A program made the position numbers and the translations under genes. 64,000 nt of DNA, taken from positions 1 to 64,000 of the IMG/VR virus record IMGVR_UViG_3300030107_001446; one strand, 5' to 3'. Below are positions 18,382 through 27,038 of the stretch, piece after piece (within the stretch, counting starts at the first letter, position 1; the number at the start of each line of letters is the position of its first letter). The stretch is from a virus. The notes under the pieces were generated by a model. That model did not search any database. It was not told the DNA's origin and saw nothing but the letters and a program-made list of their open reading frames with translations.

Positions 18382-19428
18382 ATGTCAGAAGAGAATACTA
18401 AAACTCTGGATGAATCAAGTGTAACCGCAGGAGCGAAGCCCGCAGACCCTCAAGGAAAGCTTGAAGGTGATCAGTCTCGTCTTGGTGGAGCACAAGATTT
18501 AGGTGGACCTACACCTTTTAATTCCAAACCAACAGATGATAGTAACAAATACAAAACTATCGCAGGTGGAAACGCCCAAGCACCTACAACTAAACCATCT
18601 GATGCTTCCGCACAGAAGGCAGAATTTAGTGATAAGGGTGATGTAAAAGCAGGACACGAACCAGAAGGTGACGTGATTGCCGAAGATCCTCAAACAGAGG
18701 AAGAAAGAACTATTGAGGTAGACTTATCTGCTGACGTAGCTGCACTTACTGAAGGTGAAGAACTATCAGAAGAATTCAAAGAGAAAGCAAAAACTATCTT
18801 TGAAGCAGCAGTAGTATCTCGCCTTAATGAAGAACTAGACCGCATGCATGTAGACTATGCAAAGGCACTAGAAGAAGAAATTGAGACTGTAAAGACAGAC
18901 CTCTCTGAGAAGGTAGATGAGTACCTTACATACGCTGTAGAAGCATGGATGAAGAAGAATCACCTCCAAGTTGAAGCAGGTATTAAGGCAGAGATGGGAG
19001 AGTCAGTACTTAAAGGTCTTAAGCAAGTTTTCGTCGAGAATTACATTGAAATTCCCGATGAGAAAGTTGATTTCGTAGATGATCTACAGAGTCAGCTTAA
19101 TAATATGGAGTCTAAACTCAACGAATCAATTGAAGAAAACGTTGGTCTGTCTAAGCAGGTTGGCGGCTATATTAAGAATGGGATTGTGACAGAGATTGCA
19201 GAGGGCTTAAGTCTCTCTCAGAAAGAGAAACTTATTTCTCTAGCAGAAGCTGTTGAGTTTGTCGATGAAGAATCCTTCCGCACGAAGGTTTCTACACTAC
19301 GTGAATCCTATTTCTCTACAAAGCCTGAGAAGACAACTGTCACTGAGGATGTCCAAGTAGAGAACGCACCTGAGCAAGGCACTGCTATGGAAGCATACGC
19401 ACAAGCCATTGCAAGATGGGGCAAATAA
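18382..19428 (+). CDS. gp22: Prohead scaffold gp22
   Basis: 348 residues. N-terminal 110 residues are disordered and rich in Gly, Pro, Asp and Lys. The rest is long, charged coiled-coil helix (EEFKEKAKTIFEAAVVSRLN, EEELDRMHVDYAKALEEEIE, LQSQLNNMESKLNESIEENV). Position directly before gp23 and the helical make-up identify the scaffold core, assembled inside the prohead and degraded by gp21. GGAG ribosome-binding site upstream. Confidence 0.93.
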   Translation: MSEENTKTLDESSVTAGAKPADPQGKLEGDQSRLGGAQDLGGPTPFNSKPTDDSNKYKTIAGGNAQAPTTKPSDASAQKAEFSDKGDVKAGHEPEGDVIAEDPQTEEERTIEVDLSADVAALTEGEELSEEFKEKAKTIFEAAVVSRLNEELDRMHVDYAKALEEEIETVKTDLSEKVDEYLTYAVEAWMKKNHLQVEAGIKAEMGESVLKGLKQVFVENYIEIPDEKVDFVDDLQSQLNNMESKLNESIEENVGLSKQVGGYIKNGIVTEIAEGLSLSQKEKLISLAEAVEFVDEESFRTKVSTLRESYFSTKPEKTTVTEDVQVENAPEQGTAMEAYAQAIARWGK

Positions 19429-19461
19429 TCCACAATCTATTTCTTACGGAGTCAGTTAACA

Positions 19462-20829
19462 ATGTTTAACGCAGAAGCACTTCAGGAAAAGTGGGACCCA
19501 ATTCTAGAGCATTCTGAGCTCGATCCTATTAAGGATACCTATAGAAAAGCGGTAACATCAGTCCTCCTGGAGAACCAAGAAAGATTTTTGAAAGAAGAGA
19601 GAGGTCTCGTAACTGAAGCAGCACCTACCAACTCACTTGGTGGTACTGGTTACTCAGGAAGTAGCACCGCTACAGGTCCTGTTGCAGGTTTCGACCCAGT
19701 TCTAATTTCATTAATCCGTCGTAGTATGCCTAAGCTAATCGCTTACGACATTTGCGGAGTTCAACCAATGACAGGTCCTACTGGACTTATCTTTGCAATG
19801 AGATCCACAAAAGGCACAAACAGAGATATCAACAACAGTGCAGTTGAAACATTCTTCAACGAAGTTGATACCGAGCATTCATCTGAGAACAGTGGCAACA
19901 GTCTTGCTTCTAATACTCAGACAGGAAGCAACCCAGGTCTACTAACTGACGGTGCAGGACAATACACCATCGGTGGTCAGGGTATGACTACTGCTCAGTC
20001 TGAAGCATTAGGTGACGCAGCTGGCAACCACTTCAACGAGATGGGATTCTCGATTGAGAAGGTTACTGTTACTGCTAAGTCACGTGCTTTGAAAGCTGAG
20101 TACAGTTTAGAGCTTGCTCAAGACTTGAAGGCAGTTCACGGACTAGACGCTGAGTCTGAATTGGCAAACATCCTCTCAACAGAGGTACTTGCTGAAATCA
20201 ACCGTGAAGTTGTAAGAACAGTCTACAAGATCGCTCGCCCAGGTGCACAGAATAACACAGCAACAGCTGGTGTTTTTGACCTCGACGTTGACTCAAACGG
20301 AAGATGGTCAGTTGAAAAGTTTAAGGGACTACTTTTCCAAATCGAAAGAGACATGAATGCCATCGGGCATGAAACTCGTCGTGGGAAGGGCAACATCCTC
20401 ATCTGCTCTGCTGATGTGGCATCTGCTCTCTCTATGGCTGGAGTTCTCGACTACTCTTCTGGCATCAATGGTGCTGTAGGAGGACTAGGAAACGTAGATG
20501 ATAACTCTTCTACTCTTGTTGGAACCCTAAACGGACGCATTAAGGTCTATGTTGACCCTTATTCAGCAAACGTAAGTGACGCTCACTTCTATGTTTCTGG
20601 ATACAAAGGTAGCTCTGCATATGACGCAGGATTATTCTACTGCCCTTACGTGCCATTACAGATGGTCAGAGCTGTAGGACAAGACACCTTCCAACCAAAA
20701 ATTGGATTCAAGACTCGTTACGGAATGGTCGCAAACCCATTCGCAGAGGGTCTAACCCAAGGTCAAGGTGCTCTAACTGCTAATGCTAACCGTTATTACA
20801 GACGTGTTAGAGTTAACAACCTAATGTAA
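19462..20829 (+). CDS. gp23: Major capsid protein gp23
   Basis: 455 residues (T4 gp23 is 521). Motifs: N-terminal propeptide ending near GLVTE/AAPTN (E52), a likely gp21 cleavage point; then ATGPVAGFDPVLISLIRRSM, YDICGVQPMTGPTGLIFAMR and the conserved KARALKAEYSLELAQDLKAV-like helix (here KSRALKAEYSLELAQDLKA). C-terminal ANPFAEGLTQGQG is typical of T4-like capsids. Codons are richer in C-ending forms than neighbours, as expected for the most abundant virion protein. Confidence 0.98.
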   Translation: MFNAEALQEKWDPILEHSELDPIKDTYRKAVTSVLLENQERFLKEERGLVTEAAPTNSLGGTGYSGSSTATGPVAGFDPVLISLIRRSMPKLIAYDICGVQPMTGPTGLIFAMRSTKGTNRDINNSAVETFFNEVDTEHSSENSGNSLASNTQTGSNPGLLTDGAGQYTIGGQGMTTAQSEALGDAAGNHFNEMGFSIEKVTVTAKSRALKAEYSLELAQDLKAVHGLDAESELANILSTEVLAEINREVVRTVYKIARPGAQNNTATAGVFDLDVDSNGRWSVEKFKGLLFQIERDMNAIGHETRRGKGNILICSADVASALSMAGVLDYSSGINGAVGGLGNVDDNSSTLVGTLNGRIKVYVDPYSANVSDAHFYVSGYKGSSAYDAGLFYCPYVPLQMVRAVGQDTFQPKIGFKTRYGMVANPFAEGLTQGQGALTANANRYYRRVRVNNLM

Positions 20830-20851
20830 TAATATCGATTACGATATCAAC

Positions 20852-20878
20852 AAAAAGACCCCTCTGGGGTCTTTTTTT
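20852..20878 (+). terminator. Intrinsic terminator after gp23
   Basis: AAAGACCCC-TCT-GGGGTCTTT forms a 9-bp stem with a three-base loop, followed by a run of T. It lies 25-50 bases after the gp23 stop and closes the head gene block. Confidence 0.92.
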
Positions 20879-20890
20879 ATGCTAAGACAC

Positions 20891-20897
20891 CTAAATA
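20891..20897 (+). promoter_or_regulatory. Late-promoter variant CTAAATA
   Basis: CTAAATA just after the gp23 terminator, 23 bases before the ATG at 20920. The position after a terminator strengthens the case for promoter activity. Confidence 0.5.
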
Positions 20898-20919
20898 TTA
20901 GTGTAGAATAGGTATAGCC

Positions 20920-21084
20920 ATGAACGGCAGACTGGACAAAGTTGCTATGACCTCTAGACTTATGCAACTCAAAAGAGAACTGCACTACAAGTGTGAGATC
21001 GGAGAGAAGGGTGAGTGGGAGTGTAAAGGTGCAGATGAATATTTAAATAGGACACTGGACGTACTAGACGAATATTGGATGTAA
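20920..21084 (+). CDS. Conserved 54-residue cyanophage protein
   Basis: Begins MNGRLDKVAMTSRLMQLKRE and continues with an acidic region containing CEIGEKGEWECKGADEYLN. Two Cys and a conserved Trp suggest a small folded domain. The pattern is familiar from the same position after gp23 in T4-like cyanophages. Function unknown. Confidence 0.75.
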   Translation: MNGRLDKVAMTSRLMQLKRELHYKCEIGEKGEWECKGADEYLNRTLDVLDEYWM

Positions 21085-21099
21085 TGATACAATACACAT

Positions 21100-21414
21100 A
21101 TGACAGAAGAAATGATCAGAAAGATCTCCTATACAAAGGAGGAGGTCGATATACTAATTGCTGAGGCAGTTGCAGAAGCACGACGCATCGATGAAGAATC
21201 CATGCGTAAGCATAATCGTGACGCTACTATCATCAGTATGATTCTGGGATTCACATGTTTAGCATTATTTGTTGATGGTTTATTAAGAATCTTAGGTATC
21301 ATCCCACCATTTATGAATATTGATGTTGATATAATCGATCAGATTGTAGAGAGAGTAGAGAATGATGTTATACCACAAGTTGAGAAGTATAAGAGTTATA
21401 TACCACGGATATAA
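21100..21414 (+). CDS. 104-residue membrane protein
   Basis: N-terminal charged helix (SYTKEEVDILIAEAVAEARR), one long hydrophobic segment at about residues 44-70 (TIISMILGFTCLALFVDGLL, then RILGIIPPF), and an acidic C-terminal helix (DQIVERVENDVIPQVEKY). Probably a single-pass membrane protein with its C-terminal part on one face. Function unknown. Confidence 0.7.
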   Translation: MTEEMIRKISYTKEEVDILIAEAVAEARRIDEESMRKHNRDATIISMILGFTCLALFVDGLLRILGIIPPFMNIDVDIIDQIVERVENDVIPQVEKYKSYIPRI

Positions 21415-21416
21415 AT

Positions 21417-21602
21417 ATGTTAAGCAAGGACTATAGACTTAGACTAACAATCATTGCCTGTAAAACTAAACTTAACAGGGAAGTTAGTCTGGAAGATAGG
21501 ATTTGGGCTCAGAAATTAGTTGAGCATAACAATCATGCCAGAGGAATCTGGGACCGACTAACGTATAGATATGACAACCTGGAACAAGCAAATAGAGAAT
21601 AG
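21417..21602 (+). CDS. Small basic helical protein
   Basis: 61 residues starting MLSKDYRLRLTIIACKTKLN, predicted helical and rich in Arg and Asn. Overlaps the next gene by 32 bases in another frame. No recognised family. Confidence 0.55.
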   Translation: MLSKDYRLRLTIIACKTKLNREVSLEDRIWAQKLVEHNNHARGIWDRLTYRYDNLEQANRE

Positions 21603-22125
21603 AAACTTCCTATCACCCATAGGATTTAAGTTTTCTATTGCAAAATTTCCAAAAGTATCTTACTTCTGCCAGAGTGCTAACATTCCTACCTTGAATTTAA
21701 ATATTCAAGAGCAACCAACACCTACTAGACAGTTACCTTTAGAAGGTTTCTGTACCTATGACCCACTTACTATCTCATTCTTAGTGGATGAGAATATGGA
21801 AAACTATTTGATTCTCCATAACTGGATACGTGCACTAGGTACACCAGAGTTTGGTACTGAAAGAGGAGAGTATTTAAATAAATTCAGACAGAATTTTGGT
21901 GGTAATTTACTCTATGCAGACGCTACATTGTTTGTATTGAATAGTAATTTCCAACATAACTTTGATGTAGTATTTGAAGACTTAATACCAACAGGGTTGA
22001 ATGCATTGGAATTTAATGCTACAGTAGATGGTACTGAATATGCTATGGCACAGGTATCATTCCGTTACTTGGCATACGAAATCAGAACTAAGGAAGATAC
22101 GAAGCGGAATAAACAATTAGATTAA
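21571..22125 (+). CDS. gp3: gp3-like tail completion / tube-fold protein
   Basis: 184 residues (T4 gp3 is 176). The order before uvsY and uvsW matches gp3 in other cyanomyoviruses. Sequence pattern SPIGFKFSIAKFPKVSYFCQ, then SANIPTLNLNIQEQPTPTRQ and YDPLTISFLVDENMENYLIL, is that of the tail-tube/tail-terminator fold. In T4, gp3 caps the tube tip before gp15 joins. A baseplate tube protein of the same fold (gp48/gp54 type) is the alternative. Confidence 0.7.
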   Translation: MTTWNKQIENRNFLSPIGFKFSIAKFPKVSYFCQSANIPTLNLNIQEQPTPTRQLPLEGFCTYDPLTISFLVDENMENYLILHNWIRALGTPEFGTERGEYLNKFRQNFGGNLLYADATLFVLNSNFQHNFDVVFEDLIPTGLNALEFNATVDGTEYAMAQVSFRYLAYEIRTKEDTKRNKQLD

Positions 22126-22568
22126 TGAATCTTGATAAAATTGAAGAGTTATGGAAGAAGGATTCACAAGCATTCTTTGACCATAGGGAGTTACCAGAGT
22201 TGCTTGCCAACGATAGTATGGAAACACCTAGACTCCATGCAAAATATGTGCAATTACATAATGAATTTAAACTCATGCTATCAGATGCTGAGGTTAAGTA
22301 TAAAAAATTGCTAAGAGAGAAGTGGGAATATTACTCAGGTAAAGCACCATCTCATGTATACAAAGAAAATCCTTTTGATTTAAAGATATTAAAGGGTGAC
22401 CTTGACATGTACATCCATAGTGATACTCAGATGTGCAAGGCCAAACAAAAAATAGATTACCTAGAAACTTGTATAAATTGTGTTGATAGGATTCTTAAGC
22501 AGATCGATTCACGTGGGTTTGCCATCAAGAATACTATTGAAATTGTTAAGTATTATGGAATTAGGTGA
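22125..22568 (+). CDS. uvsY: Recombination mediator UvsY
   Basis: 147 residues (T4 UvsY 137). Starts MNLDKIEELWKKDSQAFFDH; helical and basic, with LHNEFKLMLSDAEVKYKKLL and KWEYYSGKAPSHVYKENPFD characteristic of the family. UvsY loads UvsX recombinase on gp32-coated ssDNA. It directly precedes uvsW and overlaps its GTG start. Confidence 0.92.
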   Translation: MNLDKIEELWKKDSQAFFDHRELPELLANDSMETPRLHAKYVQLHNEFKLMLSDAEVKYKKLLREKWEYYSGKAPSHVYKENPFDLKILKGDLDMYIHSDTQMCKAKQKIDYLETCINCVDRILKQIDSRGFAIKNTIEIVKYYGIR

Positions 22569-24025
22569 CACTCATCTACAAAAAGAATGAAGTCTTTCTG
22601 AAAGTAGAGGCAGAACCCCATCTACATAAGGAATTATCTGATCATTTCCAGTTTGAAGTGCCTGGTGCAAAGTATATGCCAGCCGTCAAACGTAGATATT
22701 GGGATGGAAAGATAAGACTTTACTCACCTGGTACAGGAGAAATATATTGTGGTCTATTTGATTACCTAACTGATTACCTAGAAGAAAAGGGGTATGATTA
22801 TAAGGTAGTAGAAGATAAATATTATGGTAGACCTAACGAAGTAGAAGAATATGTCACACCTGAAGGCACAGCGGCTTTTATTCGTGCTCTTAGGATCCCC
22901 TTCAAAATCCGAGATTACCAACTGCGAGGAATTTACACAGCGATTAAATTTCGTCGCAAGCTTTTACTATCCCCTACAGGGTCAGGTAAATCTCTGATAA
23001 TATATGCCTTGGTACGTTGGCACTTATTAAAGAAGAGGCAGATATTAATTATTGTTCCTACGGTCTCGCTTGTAGAACAATTGTATAAGGATTTTGTAGA
23101 GTATGGTTGGAATGTCAGGCATTATGTCCACAAGATTAGTGCGGGTGAAGAGAAGTATGTTGATAATCCAGTCGTTATTAGTACTTGGCAGAGCATTTAT
23201 AAAGAATCCAAGAAGTTCTTTGAACGTTTTGATGTCGTTATCGGGGATGAAGCACACTTATATAAAGCTAAGTCGCTCACTGGCATCCTCACGAAGTGTT
23301 ATGATGCGAAGTATAAGGTAGGACTAACTGGTACCCTAGACGGTATGGAGTCGCACCAACTGGTGTTAGAAGGACTCTTTGGTAGGGTAGATAGGGTCAC
23401 CAATACAGTTGAATTGATGAAGAAAGGACATCTTACACCATTAAAGGTGCGTTGTCTAGTCCTTAAGCATGGGTGGGTACCCTTTGACCATTACCAACAG
23501 GAGATGGATTACCTATGTATGCACACCAAGCGTAGTAATTTCATCTGTAACCTAGCACTAGACCTAGAAGGTAACACATTGGTGCTTTTTAACTACATAG
23601 AGAAACACGGAGAACCACTTTGGGAATTACTAAATAGTAAAGTAAATAAGGATCGTAAGATCTTTTACATACACGGTGGTGTAGATGCTGTTGAGAGAGA
23701 AGAAGCAAGAAAAATTTGCGAATCCGAAAAGGATGCTATAATAATGGCATCATATGGAACTTTCTCCACTGGTATTAATATCAGAAACTTACACAATGTT
23801 ATCTTCGCATCCCCTAGTAAGTCTAGGGTGAGGAATCTACAGTCTATAGGACGTGTTTTAAGGAAGGGAGACAATAAAGCACAGGCAGTGTTGTATGACA
23901 TTGCTGATGACTGCTCTAAAGGGTCTCAATATAATTACACTCTTCGTCATCTTGTCGAAAGGATGAAGATATACGATGAAGAGGAATTTGATTATGATAT
24001 AACTAAAATCAACTTTAGGAAATGA
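22565..24025 (+). CDS. uvsW: Recombination helicase UvsW
   Basis: 486 residues, beginning at a GTG that overlaps the uvsY stop (GTGA). N-terminal domain VPGAKYMPAVKRRYWDGKIR is the UvsW signature. Helicase motifs: Walker A SPTGSGKS (136-143), DEAH (228-231), GLTGTL, and motif VI SIGRVLRKG. UvsW unwinds branched recombination intermediates and R-loops, helping switch from origin- to recombination-driven replication. Confidence 0.96.
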   Translation: MTLIYKKNEVFLKVEAEPHLHKELSDHFQFEVPGAKYMPAVKRRYWDGKIRLYSPGTGEIYCGLFDYLTDYLEEKGYDYKVVEDKYYGRPNEVEEYVTPEGTAAFIRALRIPFKIRDYQLRGIYTAIKFRRKLLLSPTGSGKSLIIYALVRWHLLKKRQILIIVPTVSLVEQLYKDFVEYGWNVRHYVHKISAGEEKYVDNPVVISTWQSIYKESKKFFERFDVVIGDEAHLYKAKSLTGILTKCYDAKYKVGLTGTLDGMESHQLVLEGLFGRVDRVTNTVELMKKGHLTPLKVRCLVLKHGWVPFDHYQQEMDYLCMHTKRSNFICNLALDLEGNTLVLFNYIEKHGEPLWELLNSKVNKDRKIFYIHGGVDAVEREEARKICESEKDAIIMASYGTFSTGINIRNLHNVIFASPSKSRVRNLQSIGRVLRKGDNKAQAVLYDIADDCSKGSQYNYTLRHLVERMKIYDEEEFDYDITKINFRK

Positions 24026-24456
24026 TTAATTATATTAAACATGAGCAAGAATTCTACGGTATAATAAAGTTACGATCAGGTGAGACCGTTATGGGATCCA
24101 TGATTGCTACCGAAGAAGACTTTCAACCAGGTAAAACGGTATTTTATATACAAGAACCTGCTACTCCAGTTAATCATCAAGTGGAGAAGGAGGGACAGCC
24201 AGGTATGGCGGTAGGTCTTATCAAGTGGATGATGTTTTCCGATGAAGATTTCTACATGGTTAATGAAGATGATGTAATAACTTGTGCTCCCATGGCAATG
24301 GAAGCAGTATTAATGTATAAAATGTGGTTAAGAAAAGAGAAGGGTGGTAAGAATTCAGACGTTGAGATTGAGATGAATAAAAATATGGGACTTGTTGGTA
24401 AGGTCTCTGACTTTAGATCTAAATTAGAAGACTTCTGGAGACGCACTAACGCTTGA
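24022..24456 (+). CDS. Conserved protein with Sm-like N-terminal pattern
   Basis: 144 residues. N-terminal pattern YGIIKLRSGETVMGSMIATE resembles the first strands of Sm/Lsm-like beta barrels, followed by GLIKWMMFSDEDFYMVNEDD and a helical, charged C terminus. A second gene at 46993 shows the same layout. It lies between uvsW and the late sigma factor. An RNA-binding or regulatory role is conceivable but unproven. Confidence 0.65.
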   Translation: MINYIKHEQEFYGIIKLRSGETVMGSMIATEEDFQPGKTVFYIQEPATPVNHQVEKEGQPGMAVGLIKWMMFSDEDFYMVNEDDVITCAPMAMEAVLMYKMWLRKEKGGKNSDVEIEMNKNMGLVGKVSDFRSKLEDFWRRTNA

Positions 24457-24481
24457 CATAACTACATTAGTTCCTTATAAT
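24453..24481 (+). promoter_or_regulatory. Host-type sigma-70 promoter before gp55
   Basis: TTGACA (24453-24458), a 17-base spacer and TATAAT (24476-24481): both hexamers match consensus perfectly. Transcription would start near 24488, 14 bases before the gp55 ATG. Host polymerase should therefore make the late sigma factor early. Confidence 0.88.
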
Positions 24482-24501
24482 GAATCAGGTGAGATAGAGA
24501 T

Positions 24502-24981
24502 ATGGCAAGAAAGGTGGCACGTAAACAGAAACAACATTACGTTGACAACAAAAAGTTTTTAGAAGAGATCATTAAGTATCGCCAAGCGGTTGATGATGCT
24601 CGTGCTTCCGACTGGGATAAACCTGTCATATCAAGATATCTTGCTGAATGTTTTTTAAAAATAGCAACACACTTATCATATAGACCTAACTTCATTAACT
24701 ATATGTTTAAAGAGGATATGATATCCGATGGTGTTGAAAATTGTGTCCAATATATTGATAACTTTGACCCAACTAAATCTAAGAATCCCTTTGCCTATTT
24801 CACACAGATAATATATTACGCTTTCTTAAGAAGAATAGCAAAAGAGAAGCGTCAAATGGATATCAGAGATAAACTCATAGAAAAGAGTGGATATGATCAA
24901 GTATTCCATTCAGATGATAAAGATAACCATGCTGATATGAATCAGATTAAAGGTCGTATCGAAACTAATATGCGACAGTGA
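24502..24981 (+). CDS. gp55: Late sigma factor gp55
   Basis: 159 residues (T4 gp55 185). Sigma region 2-like segment: ECFLKIATHLSYRPNF, DMISDGVENCVQYIDNFDPT, KNPFAYFTQIIYYAFLRRIA. It directs host RNA polymerase to TATAAATA-type late promoters with gp33 and the gp45 clamp. A perfect sigma-70 promoter lies just upstream. The stop overlaps the next start. Confidence 0.94.
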   Translation: MARKVARKQKQHYVDNKKFLEEIIKYRQAVDDARASDWDKPVISRYLAECFLKIATHLSYRPNFINYMFKEDMISDGVENCVQYIDNFDPTKSKNPFAYFTQIIYYAFLRRIAKEKRQMDIRDKLIEKSGYDQVFHSDDKDNHADMNQIKGRIETNMRQ

Positions 24982-25172
24982 TGTATGAATTAACAGAGGA
25001 GGAGTGGGAATGTGTGAGAGTATGTTTATCTAACGCACCCATACCCTATGACATTAGTATGAAGAAGATACCAGCTGATATCCTAGCAAAGATAGGTGAA
25101 CCAACACCACGTAAGGGTGAACCTTTAGTGGTGGCAAAATATGATCTAACACCATACGGAATACATGACTGA
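24981..25172 (+). CDS. 63-residue protein of unknown function
   Basis: ATG at 24981 overlaps the gp55 stop (TGATG). Sequence starts MYELTEEEWECVRVCLSNAP; acidic and helical at first, then Pro/Lys-rich. No recognised motif. It overlaps pebS by 8 bases, so gp55, this gene, pebS and pcyA form one tightly coupled run. Confidence 0.6.
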   Translation: MYELTEEEWECVRVCLSNAPIPYDISMKKIPADILAKIGEPTPRKGEPLVVAKYDLTPYGIHD

Positions 25173-25806
25173 TTTATGGGCTGGTTATAGGTCAGCAGTC
25201 TTTGATGCGTTTCCTGACCTAACATTTGAATCTAATCATGCAACGTGGGAGAATAAGAAAGGAGTTAAGTTAACTGCTGACTTATACAGTGGTAAATACT
25301 TCCTCAAGTCTAGGCATGTAGATATATGGGACGGAAAAAATCTTAATATACACAACAATATAATATATCCTAAGACACCACAGGTAGGAGACGAGATAAT
25401 CCCTTGCTTTGGTATGGACTTGATGGGATTTAGTGAGAAGAAAGTTATAATAGTATTTGATTTCCAACATCCAATAGAGAATTATCTGTATGAGGTAGAC
25501 AGTCTACCATTTGCAGAGAAAGATTATAGATTCTTTGAGAAGGGTAATCATTTTTCAAAGAATATTTACGTTAGATACTGTAAAGCATCAGAGGTAGATG
25601 ATTTTCTACCAATGTTTAAGACATATCTAATTTGGTATAAGCATTTAATAGATGAAGGAAAACCTACTGGAGAAGATGGTAACTTTTACCATGACTTTGA
25701 TAAGTATATGATTAAGTTAGACCCTATATCAGGGTATCTAGGTAGTGCCTTCGGTAAAGAAGAGTCGGAGAAAATAATCAGGGAATTCTTTTTTAGTTAT
25801 GCGTGA
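25165..25806 (+). CDS. pebS: Phycoerythrobilin synthase PebS
   Basis: A 213-residue ferredoxin-dependent bilin reductase of the HY2 family. PebS reduces biliverdin IXa by four electrons to phycoerythrobilin. The match to phage PebS (233 residues in P-SSM2) is direct: IPCFGMDLMGFSEKKVIIVF, YRFFEKGNHFSKNIYVRYCK and YMIKLDPISGYLG. The two catalytic Asp residues of PebS (105 and 206) correspond to D85 and D186 here, 101 residues apart in both. It lacks about 20 residues at the N terminus. Electrons would come from host or phage ferredoxin. PebA is the main alternative, less likely from the motif match. Confidence 0.9.
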   Translation: MTDLWAGYRSAVFDAFPDLTFESNHATWENKKGVKLTADLYSGKYFLKSRHVDIWDGKNLNIHNNIIYPKTPQVGDEIIPCFGMDLMGFSEKKVIIVFDFQHPIENYLYEVDSLPFAEKDYRFFEKGNHFSKNIYVRYCKASEVDDFLPMFKTYLIWYKHLIDEGKPTGEDGNFYHDFDKYMIKLDPISGYLGSAFGKEESEKIIREFFFSYA

Positions 25807-26506
25807 GTTAACAGAGGACATAGGTGGATTAATCCTTAGTACTATTGAGGATTTACCTGATGTAGAACCATTACCAAGTAATCATAGTATAGTTGAGAAG
25901 GATGGTCTCACCATTCGTAATAGAATGTTTAAGACACCTGAGTTAAGGAAGATTCATATAGAAGAAGCAGAGATAGGTGGGATAAAGATACTACATTGTG
26001 TATTTTTTCCTGATCCTCACTATGCTATACCTATATTTGGATGTGATATTGTATCCAATGGTAAGGTAGTTACTGCTGCTATAGTTGATGTCTCTCCTGT
26101 GCATGGTGTTGGTGAGGAATTCTATAGTGAGATAAGAGATCTTAGTAACAAGTTTACCTTTAGTGGTAAGAGAGCACTCCCACTATGGGGTGATGAGATC
26201 TTCTCACCCTACTGTAAGTTCACACGTTTGAGTGAAGAGATTGATAAGGCAAACTTTTATTGTATAGTGCTCCTATATCTTAAGGAGTATCGTGATATAG
26301 TACTCTCTAGTGAGAGAGATACCTTCTGGGTTAATACCATGAAGAGATTGGATGACCAGATATGGTACTGCGAGAGTCAGAAGCGAAATGATAAAACTCG
26401 TGGTATACTAGAGAAGTGGTTTGACAAAGACTGGACAGATAATTATATGAATGAGGTATTATTTGATGCACCAACTGCAAAATCTATTTCAAGTACCAGT
26501 ATATAA
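25799..26506 (+). CDS. pcyA: Phycocyanobilin:ferredoxin oxidoreductase PcyA
   Basis: 235 residues, HY2 family. PcyA reduces biliverdin IXa to phycocyanobilin. The segments TPELRKIHIEEAEIGG and HCVFFPDPHYAIPIFGCDIV carry the known catalytic trio: Glu (E55), His (H66) and Asp (D83), with the same H-to-D spacing of 17 as in cyanobacterial PcyA (H88/D105). The C-terminal QKRNDKTRGILEKWF and NYMNEVLFD are also PcyA-typical. It overlaps pebS by 8 bases and the following oxygenase by about 40. No heme oxygenase gene is in this window to make biliverdin. Confidence 0.93.
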   Translation: MRELTEDIGGLILSTIEDLPDVEPLPSNHSIVEKDGLTIRNRMFKTPELRKIHIEEAEIGGIKILHCVFFPDPHYAIPIFGCDIVSNGKVVTAAIVDVSPVHGVGEEFYSEIRDLSNKFTFSGKRALPLWGDEIFSPYCKFTRLSEEIDKANFYCIVLLYLKEYRDIVLSSERDTFWVNTMKRLDDQIWYCESQKRNDKTRGILEKWFDKDWTDNYMNEVLFDAPTAKSISSTSI

Positions 26507-27038
26507 AGGACATTTAGAGCAGGATTTTAAGATTCCTGACCTATGGAGTGGTCTTAGTAAGAATGTATGGTCTGGTGAAAGTGGATTCTCCACAGCACAG
26601 TGTGACCTACAACTGCATGATAGTAGTGTGGAGGTATGTGATGTCATTGAGGCACTATTTCCTCATGTAATAGAGTATTGGAATACCTTAGGGTATGCAC
26701 CTGCTCAGATAAGACCAACTGCATCATGGGCTAATTGGCATGAAGCAGGAGACCATACCTCAGAACATTCACATTGCGATGGCACTAGACAAACTCACAT
26801 AGCTTCGGTATACTATATTGAAAAGGGTGAAGGTGGAGATATCGAACTGATAAATCCATTGGATTATATCCATAGGCTAACACCACTTGCGGGAGAGCAG
26901 GGTGATATGCTAATGTCGGAAAGTATAAAGTGCGTGAGTGGTGACTTCCTATTGTTTCCAGGATGGTTACGACACCGTACACAAATCACACAGTCACCCA
27001 GAAAAGCATTAAGTATAAATTTTAACGGTTATCTATGA
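26466..27038 (+). CDS. 2-oxoglutarate/Fe(II) oxygenase-like protein A
   Basis: 190 residues from the ATG at 26466 inside the end of pcyA (an in-frame ATG at 26451 would add five). Double-stranded beta-helix pattern: HTSEHSHCDG supplies the first metal His residues (about 101-103), IASVYYIEKGEGGDIELI the following strands, FLLFPGWLRHRTQ the distal His (170), and SPRKALSINF the 2-oxoglutarate-binding Arg. The family (TIGR02466-like) has no assigned substrate. It overlaps gene 47. Confidence 0.8.
   Translation: MHQLQNLFQVPVYKGHLEQDFKIPDLWSGLSKNVWSGESGFSTAQCDLQLHDSSVEVCDVIEALFPHVIEYWNTLGYAPAQIRPTASWANWHEAGDHTSEHSHCDGTRQTHIASVYYIEKGEGGDIELINPLDYIHRLTPLAGEQGDMLMSESIKCVSGDFLLFPGWLRHRTQITQSPRKALSINFNGYL

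Noticed and set aside
21410-21417. TATAAATA overlapping an ATG at 21417
   Set aside because: It exactly matches the late box but covers the start codon of the next gene, so a transcript from it would miss that start; probably chance in AT-rich DNA.
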